From: an uncultured Ruminococcus sp.
GTDB lineage: Bacteria; Bacillota; Clostridia; Oscillospirales; Acutalibacteraceae
Length of the DNA: 64,000 nucleotides
Assembly: GCA_902777275.1 (NCBI GenBank)
Contig: CACYTI010000016.1
Coordinates: forward strand, 62,001-126,000
Direction of reading: 5' to 3'
The notes beneath the pieces were generated by a model. It was given only the letters and a program-made list of their open reading frames with translations. It did no database searches and was not told the DNA's origin. Each line of letters opens with the position of its first letter. The first letter of the stretch is position 1. The translations under genes and the position numbers were made by a program. This document shows, piece after piece, positions 51,505 to 60,241 of the stretch.

Positions 51505-53220
51505 TTATCCCAGCTCAACATCAAACTCCGCCAAATACATTTGAAGTCTTGTCGCGTCGGCTACGGTCACCTCTCCGTTGCCGTCAACGTCAGCGGTAGC
51601 AATCTGTTTGTCGGTCAGGGCTTTGAACTCCGCGAGGCTTTGCTGAATGATCGTCACATCGGAAACGGTTATCGCTCCGTCCATGCTTACATCTCCCACG
51701 GAAGGATTATCAATGTAAGCTCTGAACGGCAAACCGCTTTTGCGGGCAAATTCTTCCGCGCAGGAACCGGCAGGGGCGAGGATCGTTACTTTATCGCAGC
51801 CTGCAAAGGCGTTATTCTGAATAAAAGTAACCGAATCAGGAATTATTATTTCTTCAAGACTCTTGCAGTTCTCAAACATTCCGAAGCCGTAGCTGCTTTC
51901 GCCGCCGAGTGTCTGCACACCGTTGGGGATAACAAGGCTTTGCAGGCTGCGGCAGTTGGTGAAGGCTTCCTCACCGATGTGAGTGACTGTGGCAGGAATT
52001 TCGAGAGTTTTAAGTCTGCGGCAGTCATAAAAAGCCTCGTCGCCTATCGTTTCAAGGCTTGTGCTGAGGTTTATGCTTTCAAGGAACAGGCATTTTTCAA
52101 ATGCGCTTTCGCTGATTTCCGTCACATTGTTGCCCATTGAGACGGTTTTTATTTCGGTGCACCCGAAAAACACACCTCTGCCAATAACTGTGACTGATTC
52201 GGGAATAGAAACGCTCTGAATGTCGGTATTGTACGCAAACAGCCAATTGCCGAGCTGTGTTACGGCTTTTCCGCCGATAGCATGCGGAATGACAAGCTGA
52301 TTATCAACCAAATTACATTTTATCAGCTTTATCGAATCATCGGAAAGTATCGTGTACTCATATATAGCACGAAACCTCACTCCGTCTCTCGTGCAATAAG
52401 CTTCCGCTTCCGAACCAGTGTTGCCGTAAATCGTAAGATCGGTACTGCATCTGTAAAACGCGCTACCGCTGATACTTGTCACGCTGTCGGGAATCGTTAC
52501 GCTTGTTAAGCCGGTGCAGCAGTAAAATGCATCATATCCGATTTCTGTCACACTGTTGCCAAGGAAAACGCATGTCAGGCTCCTGCAGTTGTAAAACGCA
52601 GAGCTTTCTATACTTGTAACGCTATCGGGAATGATTATGCTTTTTAGGCTTGTACAGCTGTAAAACGCAGAATTGCCTATAATTGTCACACCTTCGGGAA
52701 CGCTTACGCTTATCAGGCTCGTACAGTTGTAAAACGCTTTATAAGCAATACTCGTCACGCTGTCGGGAATAGTTATGCTTGTCAGGCCTGCGCCTTCAAA
52801 CGCACTCTCACCTATGCTCGTTACACTGTTGGGTATAATTATGCTTGTCAGGCTATTGCAGTATTCAAACGCAGAAGCGCCTATACTCGTAACGCTGTCA
52901 GAAATTGTAACGCTTGTTAGACTTGAGTAGGCGTAAAAAGCAGAATCGCCGATATTTGTGACGCCGTTTTCAATAATAACTTTGCTAATACTTGTGTTCC
53001 ACCACGGTGATGAGAGTGGGTTATAATCCCCCATCGCCCCGTTTCCGCTGATCGTCAGTGTGCCGTCATCGTCGAGCGTCCATGTACAGTCGCCCGTTGT
53101 GCCGCTTGAAGCGCCTACGTTTTGCTCTGTCTCCGCCGCCGAAGCCGTGAACGGTAAAGCCGAAAGCAGCACGACAGCCGCAAGCAGAACGGCTATTGAT
53201 TTCATAAATTTTTTCGTCAT
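51505..53220 (-). CDS. BspA-like leucine-rich-repeat surface protein with C-terminal dockerin
   Basis: The 571-residue protein has a signal peptide (1-28), a short GTTGDCTWTLDDDGTLTISG beta region, about 18 BspA-type (LRR_5) repeats of roughly 23 residues (LTSVTIPDSVTSIGxxAF pattern), and a dockerin at 509-571. The dockerin loops are GDVSMDGAITVSD and ADVDGNGEVTVAD. BspA repeats mediate protein or matrix binding; the dockerin would attach the protein to a scaffoldin. It is paralogous to the next gene, 46 bases upstream on the same strand. The start follows AGGAGGAGTATTT. Confidence 0.9.
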   Translation of the reverse strand: MTKKFMKSIAVLLAAVVLLSALPFTASAAETEQNVGASSGTTGDCTWTLDDDGTLTISGNGAMGDYNPLSSPWWNTSISKVIIENGVTNIGDSAFYAYSSLTSVTISDSVTSIGASAFEYCNSLTSIIIPNSVTSIGESAFEGAGLTSITIPDSVTSIAYKAFYNCTSLISVSVPEGVTIIGNSAFYSCTSLKSIIIPDSVTSIESSAFYNCRSLTCVFLGNSVTEIGYDAFYCCTGLTSVTIPDSVTSISGSAFYRCSTDLTIYGNTGSEAEAYCTRDGVRFRAIYEYTILSDDSIKLIKCNLVDNQLVIPHAIGGKAVTQLGNWLFAYNTDIQSVSIPESVTVIGRGVFFGCTEIKTVSMGNNVTEISESAFEKCLFLESINLSTSLETIGDEAFYDCRRLKTLEIPATVTHIGEEAFTNCRSLQSLVIPNGVQTLGGESSYGFGMFENCKSLEEIIIPDSVTFIQNNAFAGCDKVTILAPAGSCAEEFARKSGLPFRAYIDNPSVGDVSMDGAITVSDVTIIQQSLAEFKALTDKQIATADVDGNGEVTVADATRLQMYLAEFDVELG

Positions 53221-53266
53221 AAATACTCCTCCTCGTTCTAAAAAGATATTTATTATGATTTGTCCG

Positions 53267-54574
53267 TCACCCTAACACAACATCAAACTCCGCCAAATAC
53301 ATTTGCAGTAGAGTCGCGTCGGTTATTGATACGTCTCCGCTGCCGTTTATGTCTGCGGCGGTGCGCTGTTCGGCGGTCAGGCTTATGAAATCCGCGAGGG
53401 CGCTTTGTATCTCGGTCACGTCTTTAATGTCAACGCTGCCGTCGAGGTTCACGTCGCCCGTTTTTATGGCGGGTTCTTCTCCGACAACGAATTTGAATCC
53501 GTTCTCGTTTGCGTATCTCTCGGCATCGGTGCCCGCTTTACCGTAAATAGTGAAGTCTTCAATTTTTTCATACCGGTTCAAATATCCGAACGCGAACGCG
53601 CCTATCTCCGTTACACTCTCGGGTATCGTGACGCTTTTCATGCTTTCGCAGCCGTAAAACGCGTATGCTTCTATACTCGTTACGCTGTCGGCAATGCCGG
53701 CGTTTTTCAGCCTGCCGCAGCAGAAAAATGCGGCGGCGTTGATTTTTGTCACGCTGTCGGGAATGGTAACACTTGTCAGCTTTCTGTATCCGCAAAAAGC
53801 TGCTTTCCCGATGCTTTCCACGCCGTCGGGAATTACCATATCGGTGACAAGCTCGTTGTTAACGTAAAAATTATGTGTGTAGAAAACGGGATTGCTGCTG
53901 CCGTAAATATTCAGGTAAACCATAAAAGAAAGCCTGCACCAGGCGGTCAGATCGTATATATAAACGCTTGTCAGCCCAAAGCAGTTGTAAAACGCCTCGT
54001 CGCCGATACTCGTCACGCCGGCGGGAATTGTTATGCTTGTCAGCTTTTCACAGCCGCGAAACGCCTCGACGCCGATAGTGGTCAAGCTTTCGGGAGTTTT
54101 TACGCTTATCAGGCGCGAGCAGTCGCGAAACGCGCCGTCGCCGATAACAGTCACACTGTCGGGAATGTCTATGGCGGTCAGTCTGATGCAGTCCTCAAAC
54201 GCGGACGGATCGATAACGGTAACGCTGTCGGAAATGGTGACGTCGGTCAGTCCGTAGCAATCGTAAAACGCGAAAGCGCCTATATTTGTCACTCCGCTTT
54301 CTATTGTCACGCTTGTAATGTCGTTTCCCCACGGATAATTAACATATTCTTCGCCGGAATCATCATAATAAAGCCAATAATCAGCCATCTGTCCGTTGCC
54401 GCTTATAGTCAGAGCTCCGCTGCCGTCAAGAGTCCATGTGCAATCGCCCGTTGTGCCGCTCGAAGCGCCTACGTTTTGCTCTGTTTTCGCCGCCGAGGCC
54501 GCAAACGGTATTACAGAAAAAAACATAACCGCCGAAAGCAGAACAGCAATTGAATTTAAAAATTTTTTAGTCAT
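53267..54574 (-). CDS. BspA-like leucine-rich-repeat surface protein with C-terminal dockerin (paralogue)
   Basis: The 435-residue protein has the same plan as its downstream neighbour: signal peptide MTKKFLNSIAVLLSAVMFFS, then EQNVGASSGTTGDCTWTLDG (nearly identical), about 11 LRR_5 repeats and a dockerin at 373-435 (GDVNLDGSVDIKD, ADINGSGDVSITD). One repeat is interrupted by AWCRLSFMVYLNIYGSSNPV, a variant common in BspA proteins. The near identity at both ends with divergent repeats points to tandem duplication. The start follows GGAGGAGTATTT. Confidence 0.9.
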   Translation of the reverse strand: MTKKFLNSIAVLLSAVMFFSVIPFAASAAKTEQNVGASSGTTGDCTWTLDGSGALTISGNGQMADYWLYYDDSGEEYVNYPWGNDITSVTIESGVTNIGAFAFYDCYGLTDVTISDSVTVIDPSAFEDCIRLTAIDIPDSVTVIGDGAFRDCSRLISVKTPESLTTIGVEAFRGCEKLTSITIPAGVTSIGDEAFYNCFGLTSVYIYDLTAWCRLSFMVYLNIYGSSNPVFYTHNFYVNNELVTDMVIPDGVESIGKAAFCGYRKLTSVTIPDSVTKINAAAFFCCGRLKNAGIADSVTSIEAYAFYGCESMKSVTIPESVTEIGAFAFGYLNRYEKIEDFTIYGKAGTDAERYANENGFKFVVGEEPAIKTGDVNLDGSVDIKDVTEIQSALADFISLTAEQRTAADINGSGDVSITDATLLQMYLAEFDVVLG

Positions 54575-54800
54575 AAATACTCCTCCGCAAATATTATATT
54601 TTGAATAAATTTTTTGAACATTTATATTTGAGAATATAAAACCTGCCTATTTATATAATTATATCACGGTTCCGATTTAAATACTACCTCATTTTAAAAC
54701 TTTTGTCCTTTTTATAATCACGATATAGTATTATTTGCGATCCGGCATTTTCAACTTCCCTGAAAATCACAAAAACATAGAAAAACAGGCTTAAATTATA

Positions 54801-54829
54801 TTGACTATTTGTAAAAAAAAGCGTACAAT
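54801..54829 (+). promoter_or_regulatory. Promoter very close to the DUF815 gene start
   Basis: TTGACT (54801-54806), a 17-base spacer and TACAAT (54824-54829). Transcription would start near 54836, only 7-16 bases before the possible start codons. Confidence 0.7.
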
Positions 54830-54842
54830 ATTATAGATTGGA

Positions 54843-56087
54843 ATGATTATGATGAATGAAGTTACCGCATTAAAATTTAAACTTTCCGCGCTGAGCGTTT
54901 TCAGGGGCGTTCTCGGCAGAAGCGTGCCCCGCGCCTTTTACCGTCTGCTGTGCGCGTCGGACGAAAAGCCCGAAACCTTTCTGCGCTGCTACGGGGAATT
55001 CTTCTCGCTTATAAGCGAACGCGGCTGCGCCGACAGCGTGGCGGAGGCGTTTACCGAGGCTGCGCTTTTTGACGATAATGTCTTTACCCGCGCCGCAGCG
55101 GGCGGCACGCTCAGTCAGCTCTCCGACGAGGTGATAAATGCCGCGCTCGGCGACTGCAACACGGTCATCGAGGCTTCCTCGCTCGACAGCGAGGCGGTTC
55201 TGCGCTCTTATCCGCGTTATGACGAAATTTCGGAAGTGGTTCCGTTTTTGCCGCGCTGGAAAACGGGTGAGCCTGCTTTGGGCTTTAGGACATACGACGG
55301 CTCCGCCGAGAGTCTCAAGCGCTGGTACAGCGAAAACGGCTGCGGGATTTTTGCGCAGTACAACGCGTTTATCTGGCGCGGCGGCGGTATTCAGCCCGTT
55401 CTGAACAGCGACAGCGTAGATTTGGATGATTTCACGGGCTACGAGCGTCAGCGCAGGCTTGTCACGGAAAACACCCTTGCTTTTCTCGACGGCAAATCCT
55501 GCAACAACTGCCTTCTCTACGGCGATATGGGCACGGGAAAAAGCTCTACAGTCAAGGCTATGGCGAACGCCTTCCGCAATCGCGGTCTTCGCATTGTGGA
55601 GATGCCGAAGGAGCAGCTCAGGGAATTTCCGCAGCTTGTCGATAAAATAGCGCGGCTGCCCATGAAGTTCATCATTTTTATAGACGACCTCTCTTTTCAG
55701 CATCAGGACCCGAGCTACACGGCGCTGAAGGCTGTGCTGGAGGGCGGTTTGGCGGCTCGGCCGTCAAACGCGATTATCTACGCCACCTCTAACAGGCGCC
55801 ACATTGTAAAGGAAAGGCTTTCCGACCGCGCAATGGAGGTTGACGATATAAACACACGCGACAATATGCAGGAAACCCTGTCGCTTTCGGACCGCTTCGG
55901 GCTTGCCGTGTGCTTTACGGCTCCCGGCAAAAAGGAGTTTTTGCGCATTGTTATCTCTATGGCGCGTCAGCGTGGGGTAGACCTGTCCGACGAGGAGCTG
56001 TGCGCCGGAGCCGAGCGTTTTGCGCTTGCGAGGGGCGGTCGCTCGCCGCGCTGCGCCAAGCAGTATGTTGAGTCGCTGTTTTGCTGA
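54843..56087 (+). CDS. DUF815-type AAA ATPase
   Basis: The product has up to 414 residues; starts at ATG 54843, 54849 and 54852 (MNEVTALKF) are all possible and none has a good Shine-Dalgarno site. The Walker A motif GDMGTGKSS and Walker B FIIFIDDLSF lie in a C-terminal AAA domain (about 190-414) with YATSNRRHIVKERLSD sensor motifs. The N-terminal half is helical. DUF815 proteins are widespread in Clostridia and uncharacterised. It ends 30 bases before the binding lipoprotein gene. Confidence 0.88.
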   Translation: MIMMNEVTALKFKLSALSVFRGVLGRSVPRAFYRLLCASDEKPETFLRCYGEFFSLISERGCADSVAEAFTEAALFDDNVFTRAAAGGTLSQLSDEVINAALGDCNTVIEASSLDSEAVLRSYPRYDEISEVVPFLPRWKTGEPALGFRTYDGSAESLKRWYSENGCGIFAQYNAFIWRGGGIQPVLNSDSVDLDDFTGYERQRRLVTENTLAFLDGKSCNNCLLYGDMGTGKSSTVKAMANAFRNRGLRIVEMPKEQLREFPQLVDKIARLPMKFIIFIDDLSFQHQDPSYTALKAVLEGGLAARPSNAIIYATSNRRHIVKERLSDRAMEVDDINTRDNMQETLSLSDRFGLAVCFTAPGKKEFLRIVISMARQRGVDLSDEELCAGAERFALARGGRSPRCAKQYVESLFC

Positions 56088-56116
56088 ATGCTTCAATTAA
56101 TTTAAGGAGGATATCA

Positions 56117-57127
56117 ATGAAAAAGTTTGTTTCCGTCATTTTGGCGGCGGCAATGATGTTTTCTCTTGCCGCGTTGTTCACCGGCTGCGGTGACAGCGAA
56201 TACCCCGTAAAAATCGCCAACATTAAAATCGAAAAAGAGCCCGAGCGCATCGTTGTGCTCGACGCCGCGACAGCCGATATCATAAATTATATGGGCTATG
56301 CAGGAAAAATCGCGGGCAGAAGCGAGTCTGTGGATCAGCCCGAGCTTGCGGCGGCTCCCAGCGTCGGCGGCAAGGTCACGCCAAATATCGACAATATAAT
56401 AAAGCTCAATGCCGATTTGGTGTTATGTGATCCCACCCTGAGCGATGGTTCAAAAGAGAACCTTATTCAAAAGGGAATTCAGGTGGTTTCACTGCAGGAG
56501 CCAAACACCGAAACCGAGATCAAGACCAACTATATAACCATCGGAAAGATACTCAAAGGCAACAACACCGGCAAGAGCGAGGGCATTGGCGCCTATGACA
56601 GGCTTGTAAGCGAGCTTGAAGAGCTTAAAAACAGTGTTGCGGGTCAGAGCGGAAACGGCGCGATGAAAACGGTCTGCTATCTGAATCTCAAAAATAACAA
56701 GCTCAGCAGGCTTTCCGGAGACAGCTACGGAAATGTTCTGCTCGGTTATACCAACTGCGTCAACATCTTCTCGGCGGGCGGCACCGAATTGACCGATATC
56801 TCCAAGGTCGTGGCAGGCGCAAATCCGTCGTTTGTTTTCTACAACGACGAACCGACGCTCAGAATGATCAAGAAGGACGCGGCGCTTTCAAAAATCGACG
56901 CGGTCAAAGGCAACAAGATAATGCGTGTTCCGCTTTCATGCTTCTCACGCCCGGGCGAGACCGCAAAGAAAACCGTTGCCGCAATGAATGATTTCATCTA
57001 TAAGGGAAAGGTAACGAACCTCAAGGAGTCCGCTTCCGAAGCGGCTCGGGAGACTACTCAGGCTGCGACGCAGGCTGCAAGCCAAGAGACTTCTCAGCCC
57101 GAAGAGGAAGGCGATTCGGAGGAATAA
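56117..57127 (+). CDS. Periplasmic-binding-protein-like lipoprotein (iron/B12 family)
   Basis: The product has 336 residues from ATG 56117 after TTAAGGAGGATATCA. A lipobox (LFTGC) is followed by a class III solute-binding fold: PERIVVLDAATADIINYMG and GGKVTPNIDNIIKLNADLVL are typical of siderophore/B12/haem-binding proteins. The tail is Ala/Thr/Gln-rich (ETTQAATQAASQETSQPEEE). No permease or ATPase gene is adjacent, so either the partners are elsewhere or the protein has another role. A strong terminator follows. Confidence 0.85.
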   Translation: MKKFVSVILAAAMMFSLAALFTGCGDSEYPVKIANIKIEKEPERIVVLDAATADIINYMGYAGKIAGRSESVDQPELAAAPSVGGKVTPNIDNIIKLNADLVLCDPTLSDGSKENLIQKGIQVVSLQEPNTETEIKTNYITIGKILKGNNTGKSEGIGAYDRLVSELEELKNSVAGQSGNGAMKTVCYLNLKNNKLSRLSGDSYGNVLLGYTNCVNIFSAGGTELTDISKVVAGANPSFVFYNDEPTLRMIKKDAALSKIDAVKGNKIMRVPLSCFSRPGETAKKTVAAMNDFIYKGKVTNLKESASEAARETTQAATQAASQETSQPEEEGDSEE

Positions 57128-57166
57128 AAAATACACGGAAAAACTCACAGATGAATTACATAAAAA

Positions 57167-57211
57167 CCGGACGGAAAGGCTTGCGCAAGCTTTTCCGTCC
57201 GGAGTTGTTTT
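57167..57211. terminator. Terminator after the binding lipoprotein gene
   Basis: CCGGACGGAAA (57167-57177) pairs with TTTCCGTCCGG (57192-57202) over an inner GCTTGCGCAAGC palindrome, followed by a T-run; also suits the convergent pyrD end. Confidence 0.85.
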
Positions 57212-57272
57212 TATCCTGTTTTTTCGGTTTTGGCGTTGGTGAACATTTTAAGGCGGAACGCCCGCCGGCTCA

Positions 57273-58184
57273 TCACCACGGCTTTACCGTGCCCGTAAGC
57301 TCGGTCACGCTTTTAATGCCGTTGTCATCTAGGAACCTGTTTATGCCCTCGTTGATTTTAACGGGCGCGTAGGGGTCGGAGAACAGAACCGTGCCGATTT
57401 GCAGGGCTGTCGCTCCGGCTATGAGCATTTCGACCGCGTCCTCCCATGTTGAAATGCCGCCCATTCCAATAACGGGGATCTTTACGGCGTTGGATACCTG
57501 CCAAACCATTCTGACCGCTACGGGGAACACCGCCGCTCCGCTTAGTCCGCCCGTGTTGTTGCGGATTATCGGACGGCGCGAGTTGATGTCTATCCTCATG
57601 CCGGTCAGCGTGTTGATAAGCGATACCGCGTCGGCTCCCGCCGCTTCGGCGGACTGAGCTATCGAGGCTATGTCGGTCACGTTGGGGCTGAGCTTTACGA
57701 TGAGAGGCTTTTTGCAGAAGCGGCGAACCTCGCCCGTAATATTGCCCACCGACTCGCAGCTTGTACCGAACTGCACGCCGCCGCTTTTTACGTTGGGGCA
57801 GGAGATGTTAAGCTCTATCATATCGACGTCGGTCTCGCTGAGCTTCTCGGCCATTTGGCAGTATTCCTCAACGGTGTTGCCCGCGATATTCGCGATAATA
57901 ACGGTGTTCTGCTGCTTTAGCCACGGCAAATCGTCGCTTATGAAAGCGTCAACTCCGGGGTTTTGCAGACCGACCGCGTTTAAAATGCCCGAGGGCGTTT
58001 CGGCGATCCTCGGCGGCGGGTTGCCGTCGCGTCTTTTCAGGGTGATTCCCTTGCAGGATATTCCGCCGAGCGCGGAGAGCGGGTAGAATTCTCCGTACTC
58101 CCTTCCGAAGCCGAAGGTGCCCGAAGCGGCTATGAGCGGATTCGCGAAATCAACGCCCGCGACTCTTACAGATAGATCAGACAT
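57273..58184 (-). CDS. pyrD: Dihydroorotate dehydrogenase, catalytic subunit (type 1B)
   Basis: The 303-residue FMN-binding TIM barrel oxidises dihydroorotate to orotate in pyrimidine synthesis. ASGTFGFGREYGE, the active-site Cys in ELNISCPNVK, KLSPNVTDI and GMGGISTWEDA are visible. As a type 1B enzyme it uses NAD+ through PyrK. Its start codon overlaps the pyrK stop (TGATG), so the subunits are coupled. Confidence 0.96.
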   Translation of the reverse strand: MSDLSVRVAGVDFANPLIAASGTFGFGREYGEFYPLSALGGISCKGITLKRRDGNPPPRIAETPSGILNAVGLQNPGVDAFISDDLPWLKQQNTVIIANIAGNTVEEYCQMAEKLSETDVDMIELNISCPNVKSGGVQFGTSCESVGNITGEVRRFCKKPLIVKLSPNVTDIASIAQSAEAAGADAVSLINTLTGMRIDINSRRPIIRNNTGGLSGAAVFPVAVRMVWQVSNAVKIPVIGMGGISTWEDAVEMLIAGATALQIGTVLFSDPYAPVKINEGINRFLDDNGIKSVTELTGTVKPW

Positions 58185-58939
58185 CAGAAGAACACCTCCT
58201 CAGCATTGAATACGGGACCGTTTTTGCATACGTGCTGCATTATTTCCTCCCCGTTTTTGCGCACCTTTACCGCGCACACTAAACACGCTCCGACGCCGCA
58301 GCCCATCCGCTCTTCGAGCGACACCTGACAGGGCTTGCTGAACTCACTGCAAACTGCGGCGACCGCTTTCAGCATGGGAGTCGGACCGCAGGCGCATACC
58401 TCGTCCGTATCCGCGATTTTCTCGCGCAGAAGGTCGGTAACAAAGCCTTTTCTGCCTGCGCTTCCGTCGTCGGTGCAAAGCAGGGTCTCGCCCTCGGCGG
58501 CAAGCTCCTCCTGTAAAATAACAAGCGATTTGTCGCGGAAGCCCGTGATGATTACGGGCTTATCGCACTGCTTGGCGGTGTAAAGCATGGGGGGCACGCC
58601 TATTCCGCCGCCGACAAGACAGTAGCGCCTGTCTTTTTTTATTTCAAAGCCGTGTCCGAGAGGAACGAGCACGTCCACGGTGCCGCCCGCTTTCATTTCG
58701 GACATCAGCTTTGTGCCTCCGCCCTTTACCTGATATACGAGCCGCAGCACGCCGTCCGACGCGTCGCACACCGATATCGGACGGCGAAGCGTCTTGCCCG
58801 GCACATAAACATGGGCAAACTGACCGCACTCCGCGGGCAGATCGTCCTGTTCGTATCTGAGCCGCATATCAAAGATCCCGCGCGCGATCTCCTCATTGGA
58901 AATCAGCGGAAGCTGTCTTACGTCATACTTCATTGTCAT
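58184..58939 (-). CDS. pyrK: Dihydroorotate dehydrogenase electron-transfer subunit
   Basis: The product has up to 251 residues; ATG 58933 (MKYDVRQLPL) two codons in has better spacing to AAGGAG. The FAD-binding RRPISVCD, NAD-binding GGGIGVPPM and a C-terminal [2Fe-2S] cluster (CGVGACLVCAV, with a last Cys in HVCKNG) show PyrK. It moves electrons from PyrD FMN to NAD+. No other pyr genes are adjacent. Confidence 0.95.
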   Translation of the reverse strand: MTMKYDVRQLPLISNEEIARGIFDMRLRYEQDDLPAECGQFAHVYVPGKTLRRPISVCDASDGVLRLVYQVKGGGTKLMSEMKAGGTVDVLVPLGHGFEIKKDRRYCLVGGGIGVPPMLYTAKQCDKPVIITGFRDKSLVILQEELAAEGETLLCTDDGSAGRKGFVTDLLREKIADTDEVCACGPTPMLKAVAAVCSEFSKPCQVSLEERMGCGVGACLVCAVKVRKNGEEIMQHVCKNGPVFNAEEVFF

Positions 58940-58977
58940 ACACTCCTTAGGGCAACACCGTAATTATGCGGTATAGC

Positions 58978-60240
58978 CTACTCATAATCGAGAATCAAAG
59001 TAACAAGTCTGCGGTCGGCTACAGACGAGAGCTTGCAGTTGTTGCTTATTTCAGGCTGATCCGAGTTGATCCTGTTTGCCGCCGACACCCAGTCGAACGC
59101 GCGTCGCTTGACCATCTCGCCGAAGGCTTCCTCAAAATCAAGCTTTTCGTCGAGAATGAAGCTGCAGCAGGACGCGTTGTTTTTTGCGTGCTCAGCCACA
59201 TACTTTCCGCAGGCGTCGTCGTACAGATCGGAAATATACAGCGAATTCAGCGTGAGATAGCAGTAATCAGTGCCGTCGCATTCGGGAACGAACCCGTTGT
59301 ACCACACGTCGGAATCAGAGTAATCGCTGTACAGAGGCGATATCCTGTGATCCTTTTTTATCTCCTCTGTCGTCAGATTAAAGTACAGATAGCGGTTCAC
59401 GTCAGCCGGTACAAGGTCGTCGTAGTCGTCCCAGGTAACGTCAACGTGGTACCAATCGTTGTCAAGCTTGACGCAGTTCCAGATGTGGTTCGTTATTTCC
59501 TGATTGTCAAAGCCCTCTGCCTGCCCTTGTATCACCCAACAGGGAACGTTCAGCCTGTTGCAGAGTATCTGGAACGCCCTTGTGTAGCCCTCGCAGACCG
59601 CCCTTCCCTCGGCGAGCGCGCCGAAGGCGTTTTGCTCGTTGGCGCGCACCTCGTTTTCGCTTTTGTGATAATCAACCGCCTCGGTGTCATAGGCGCAGTG
59701 GTCGATCAGATAATTGTGGATATAAAGCTCTTTTTCGTAATCGGAGCCGTGAACCGGGGCGTTTGCAAGCGCCGAAGCGATCGCTTTGTCCAGCTTGGTT
59801 TTGACCTCGTTTAGCAGGTCGCCCTCGTACTTGAAGTTGAGCTCAAGCGTCAGCCCGTCTATCTCGTTGGCGTAGTAGTAGGGCTTGGCTTCGTCGATCC
59901 AGAACACCTCGGGGTGGTCGTCCTTGTAGAACTCTATCACGTCGCTGATCCTCTTTGGATCCTCAAACCGCTCGGTGTAGATCTCGCGGCTCTCGGGCTC
60001 GTTTATCGTTTCGTCAATGCAGGCGTACAGCTTTTGCTCGGCGGAGTTTTGCAGAGCCTTGAAGCCGTAGCCGTTGTATTTTTTGCTGAGCTCGTCAGCG
60101 GTTTGCTGAGAAGCGGGAAGCTCGCGCGTGTCCGACGGGCTCCTTTTTCCGCTTTCGTTTATAAAAGCCGAACAGCCCGACGCCGTGAGCGATAAAGCAA
60201 GCAGCCCCGCCGCGCAGGTTAAAACGGTTTTAAATTTCAT
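58978..60240 (-). CDS. Transglutaminase-like lipoprotein
   Basis: The 420-residue protein has a lipoprotein signal (Cys23 in TASGCSAF), a helical region and a transglutaminase/protease-like core. The catalytic triad is complete: Cys216 in GRAVCEGYTRAF, His252 in NHIWNCVKL and Asp267 in HVDVTWDD. Bacterial members act as proteases or crosslinkers at the cell surface. It lies 1 base after the DUF4340 gene stop and appears to be in the Gld-type operon. Confidence 0.88.
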   Translation of the reverse strand: MKFKTVLTCAAGLLALSLTASGCSAFINESGKRSPSDTRELPASQQTADELSKKYNGYGFKALQNSAEQKLYACIDETINEPESREIYTERFEDPKRISDVIEFYKDDHPEVFWIDEAKPYYYANEIDGLTLELNFKYEGDLLNEVKTKLDKAIASALANAPVHGSDYEKELYIHNYLIDHCAYDTEAVDYHKSENEVRANEQNAFGALAEGRAVCEGYTRAFQILCNRLNVPCWVIQGQAEGFDNQEITNHIWNCVKLDNDWYHVDVTWDDYDDLVPADVNRYLYFNLTTEEIKKDHRISPLYSDYSDSDVWYNGFVPECDGTDYCYLTLNSLYISDLYDDACGKYVAEHAKNNASCCSFILDEKLDFEEAFGEMVKRRAFDWVSAANRINSDQPEISNNCKLSSVADRRLVTLILDYE

Positions 60241-60241
60241 A

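Noticed and set aside
53405..54553. A 382-codon open frame antisense to the BspA-like gene
   Set aside because: It follows the repeat structure of the real minus-strand gene and has no family match or start signal.
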